Below are positions 63,664-64,000 of a DNA stretch of 64,000 nt, piece by piece (position 1 is the first letter of the stretch; each line of letters begins with the position of its first letter). A model generated the notes under the pieces. The model did not search any database, was not told the DNA's origin, and was given only the letters and a program-made list of their open reading frames with translations. The stretch spans positions 186,001 to 250,000 of the forward strand of contig NZ_QKYK01000002.1 in NCBI RefSeq assembly GCF_003426815.1. The letters run 5' to 3'. The translations under genes were made by a program, and so were the position numbers. Source of the stretch: Desertimonas flava (lineage in GTDB: Bacteria > Actinomycetota > Acidimicrobiia > Acidimicrobiales > Ilumatobacteraceae).

Positions 63664-64000
63664 CTAGCCGTCGGCGAGACGGGCGGGGAAGCCGCCCGTC
63701 GCGATCGGGCCCCACGACTCGATCTCGAGGCGCAGCAGGCACTTGCCCTGCGCGACCATCGCCGCCCGGTACTCGTCCCAATCGGGATGTTCGCCGGAGA
63801 TCGACCGGAAGTACTCGACGAGCGGCTCCAGTGCGTCGGGTAGGTCGATCACCTCGAGGCGACCCCACACCTGGATCCACGGACCGTTCCAGTCGTCCGA
63901 CAGGACGAGGGCCGAGCCGGCGGGGTTGCGCCGAGCGTTGGCGGTCTTGGCCCGCTCGGGGTAGGTCGACACGACGAGCCGGCCGTCATCGTCGACACCG
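63664..64000 (-). CDS. PPOX-class oxidoreductase, partial at window end
   Basis: C-terminal 112 codons of a pyridoxamine-phosphate-oxidase-fold, probably F420- or FMN-dependent protein; the 5' end is outside the window. The split-barrel motif LVVSTYPERAKTANARRNP is followed by SALVLSDDWNGPWIQVWGR, IDLPDALEPLVEYFRSISGE and the tail GPIATGGFPARLADG. An internal GTG at 63972 would give a truncated start and is not used because the motif continues upstream. This type is abundant in actinobacteria. Confidence 0.88.
   Translation of the reverse strand, partial: GVDDDGRLVVSTYPERAKTANARRNPAGSALVLSDDWNGPWIQVWGRLEVIDLPDALEPLVEYFRSISGEHPDWDEYRAAMVAQGKCLLRLEIESWGPIATGGFPARLADG

Overview
The window is a GC-rich stretch (about 70% G+C by eye, strong preference for G or C at third codon positions, many GTG starts) with the gene content of a free-living actinobacterium. 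Mycofactocin genes, a DinB protein of the mycothiol-dependent (DUF664) type, DUF3097, DUF952 and a PPOX-type oxidoreductase support this. Neighbouring genes and style suggest Acidimicrobiia (Ilumatobacter-like), but that is inference. There is no rRNA operon and there is one tRNA, Arg(CCT).

Layout. 0-5 kb: end of a mycofactocin cluster (mftE, mftF, with a DedA protein), divergent from a ferredoxin-P450 pair, then a class II aldolase-like gene. 5.3-9.4 kb: a tightly overlapping operon for a secreted clostripain-like protease, a zinc-ribbon PrsW-like membrane protein and a single-pass membrane protein. 9.5-12.4 kb: a PcrA/UvrD helicase interrupted by a 159-residue mini-intein. 12.6-20.4 kb: flavodoxin, hydrolase, sucCD, purH and metF. 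20.4-25.2 kb: two tandem acyltransferase-3/SGNH proteins. 25-28.8 kb: a UvrA-like ABC protein, a VOC protein and an AraC regulator. 29-35.1 kb: a branched-chain 2-oxoacid dehydrogenase operon (E1 alpha, E1 beta, E2, E3) divergent from an Lrp-type regulator. 35.2-42.6 kb: mdh, a thioesterase, a Ser/Thr kinase, a DeoD-like phosphorylase and small housekeeping or hypothetical genes. 49-56 kb: SCP2-like protein, DUF952, DUF3097 and sdhCAB. 56-64 kb: an MFS efflux/TetR pair, PhoX-type phosphatase, dienelactone hydrolase, a coiled-coil acidic repeat protein, tRNA-Arg, a surface protein and a partial PPOX gene.

The most striking part is a 6.3-kb mobile defence island at about 42.69-49.01 kb. A large serine recombinase lies beside the 3' end of a MutM/Fpg-family gene. 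A 14-bp identical core, in a wider duplicated 3'-end segment, sits at both ends of the island, and the native last codons of the glycosylase gene appear displaced to the far end. The cargo is an adenine methyltransferase overlapping a DpnII-like restriction endonuclease, plus a TIR (DUF1863/ThsB-like) gene overlapping a SLATT/DUF4231 membrane-protein gene behind an operator-like dyad. The TIR-SLATT pair is the best candidate for a poorly described antiphage system, with a TIR-made nucleotide signal gating a membrane effector.

The chromosome around it is also rich in short palindromic elements: a TGCCNGGCA-centred family (one copy sits in frame inside the intein), eight 51-bp dyads in three clusters, two 65-bp dyads in the bkd operon, a portable ribosome-binding-site repeat before the ferredoxin and sdhB genes, and a 101-bp nested palindrome.
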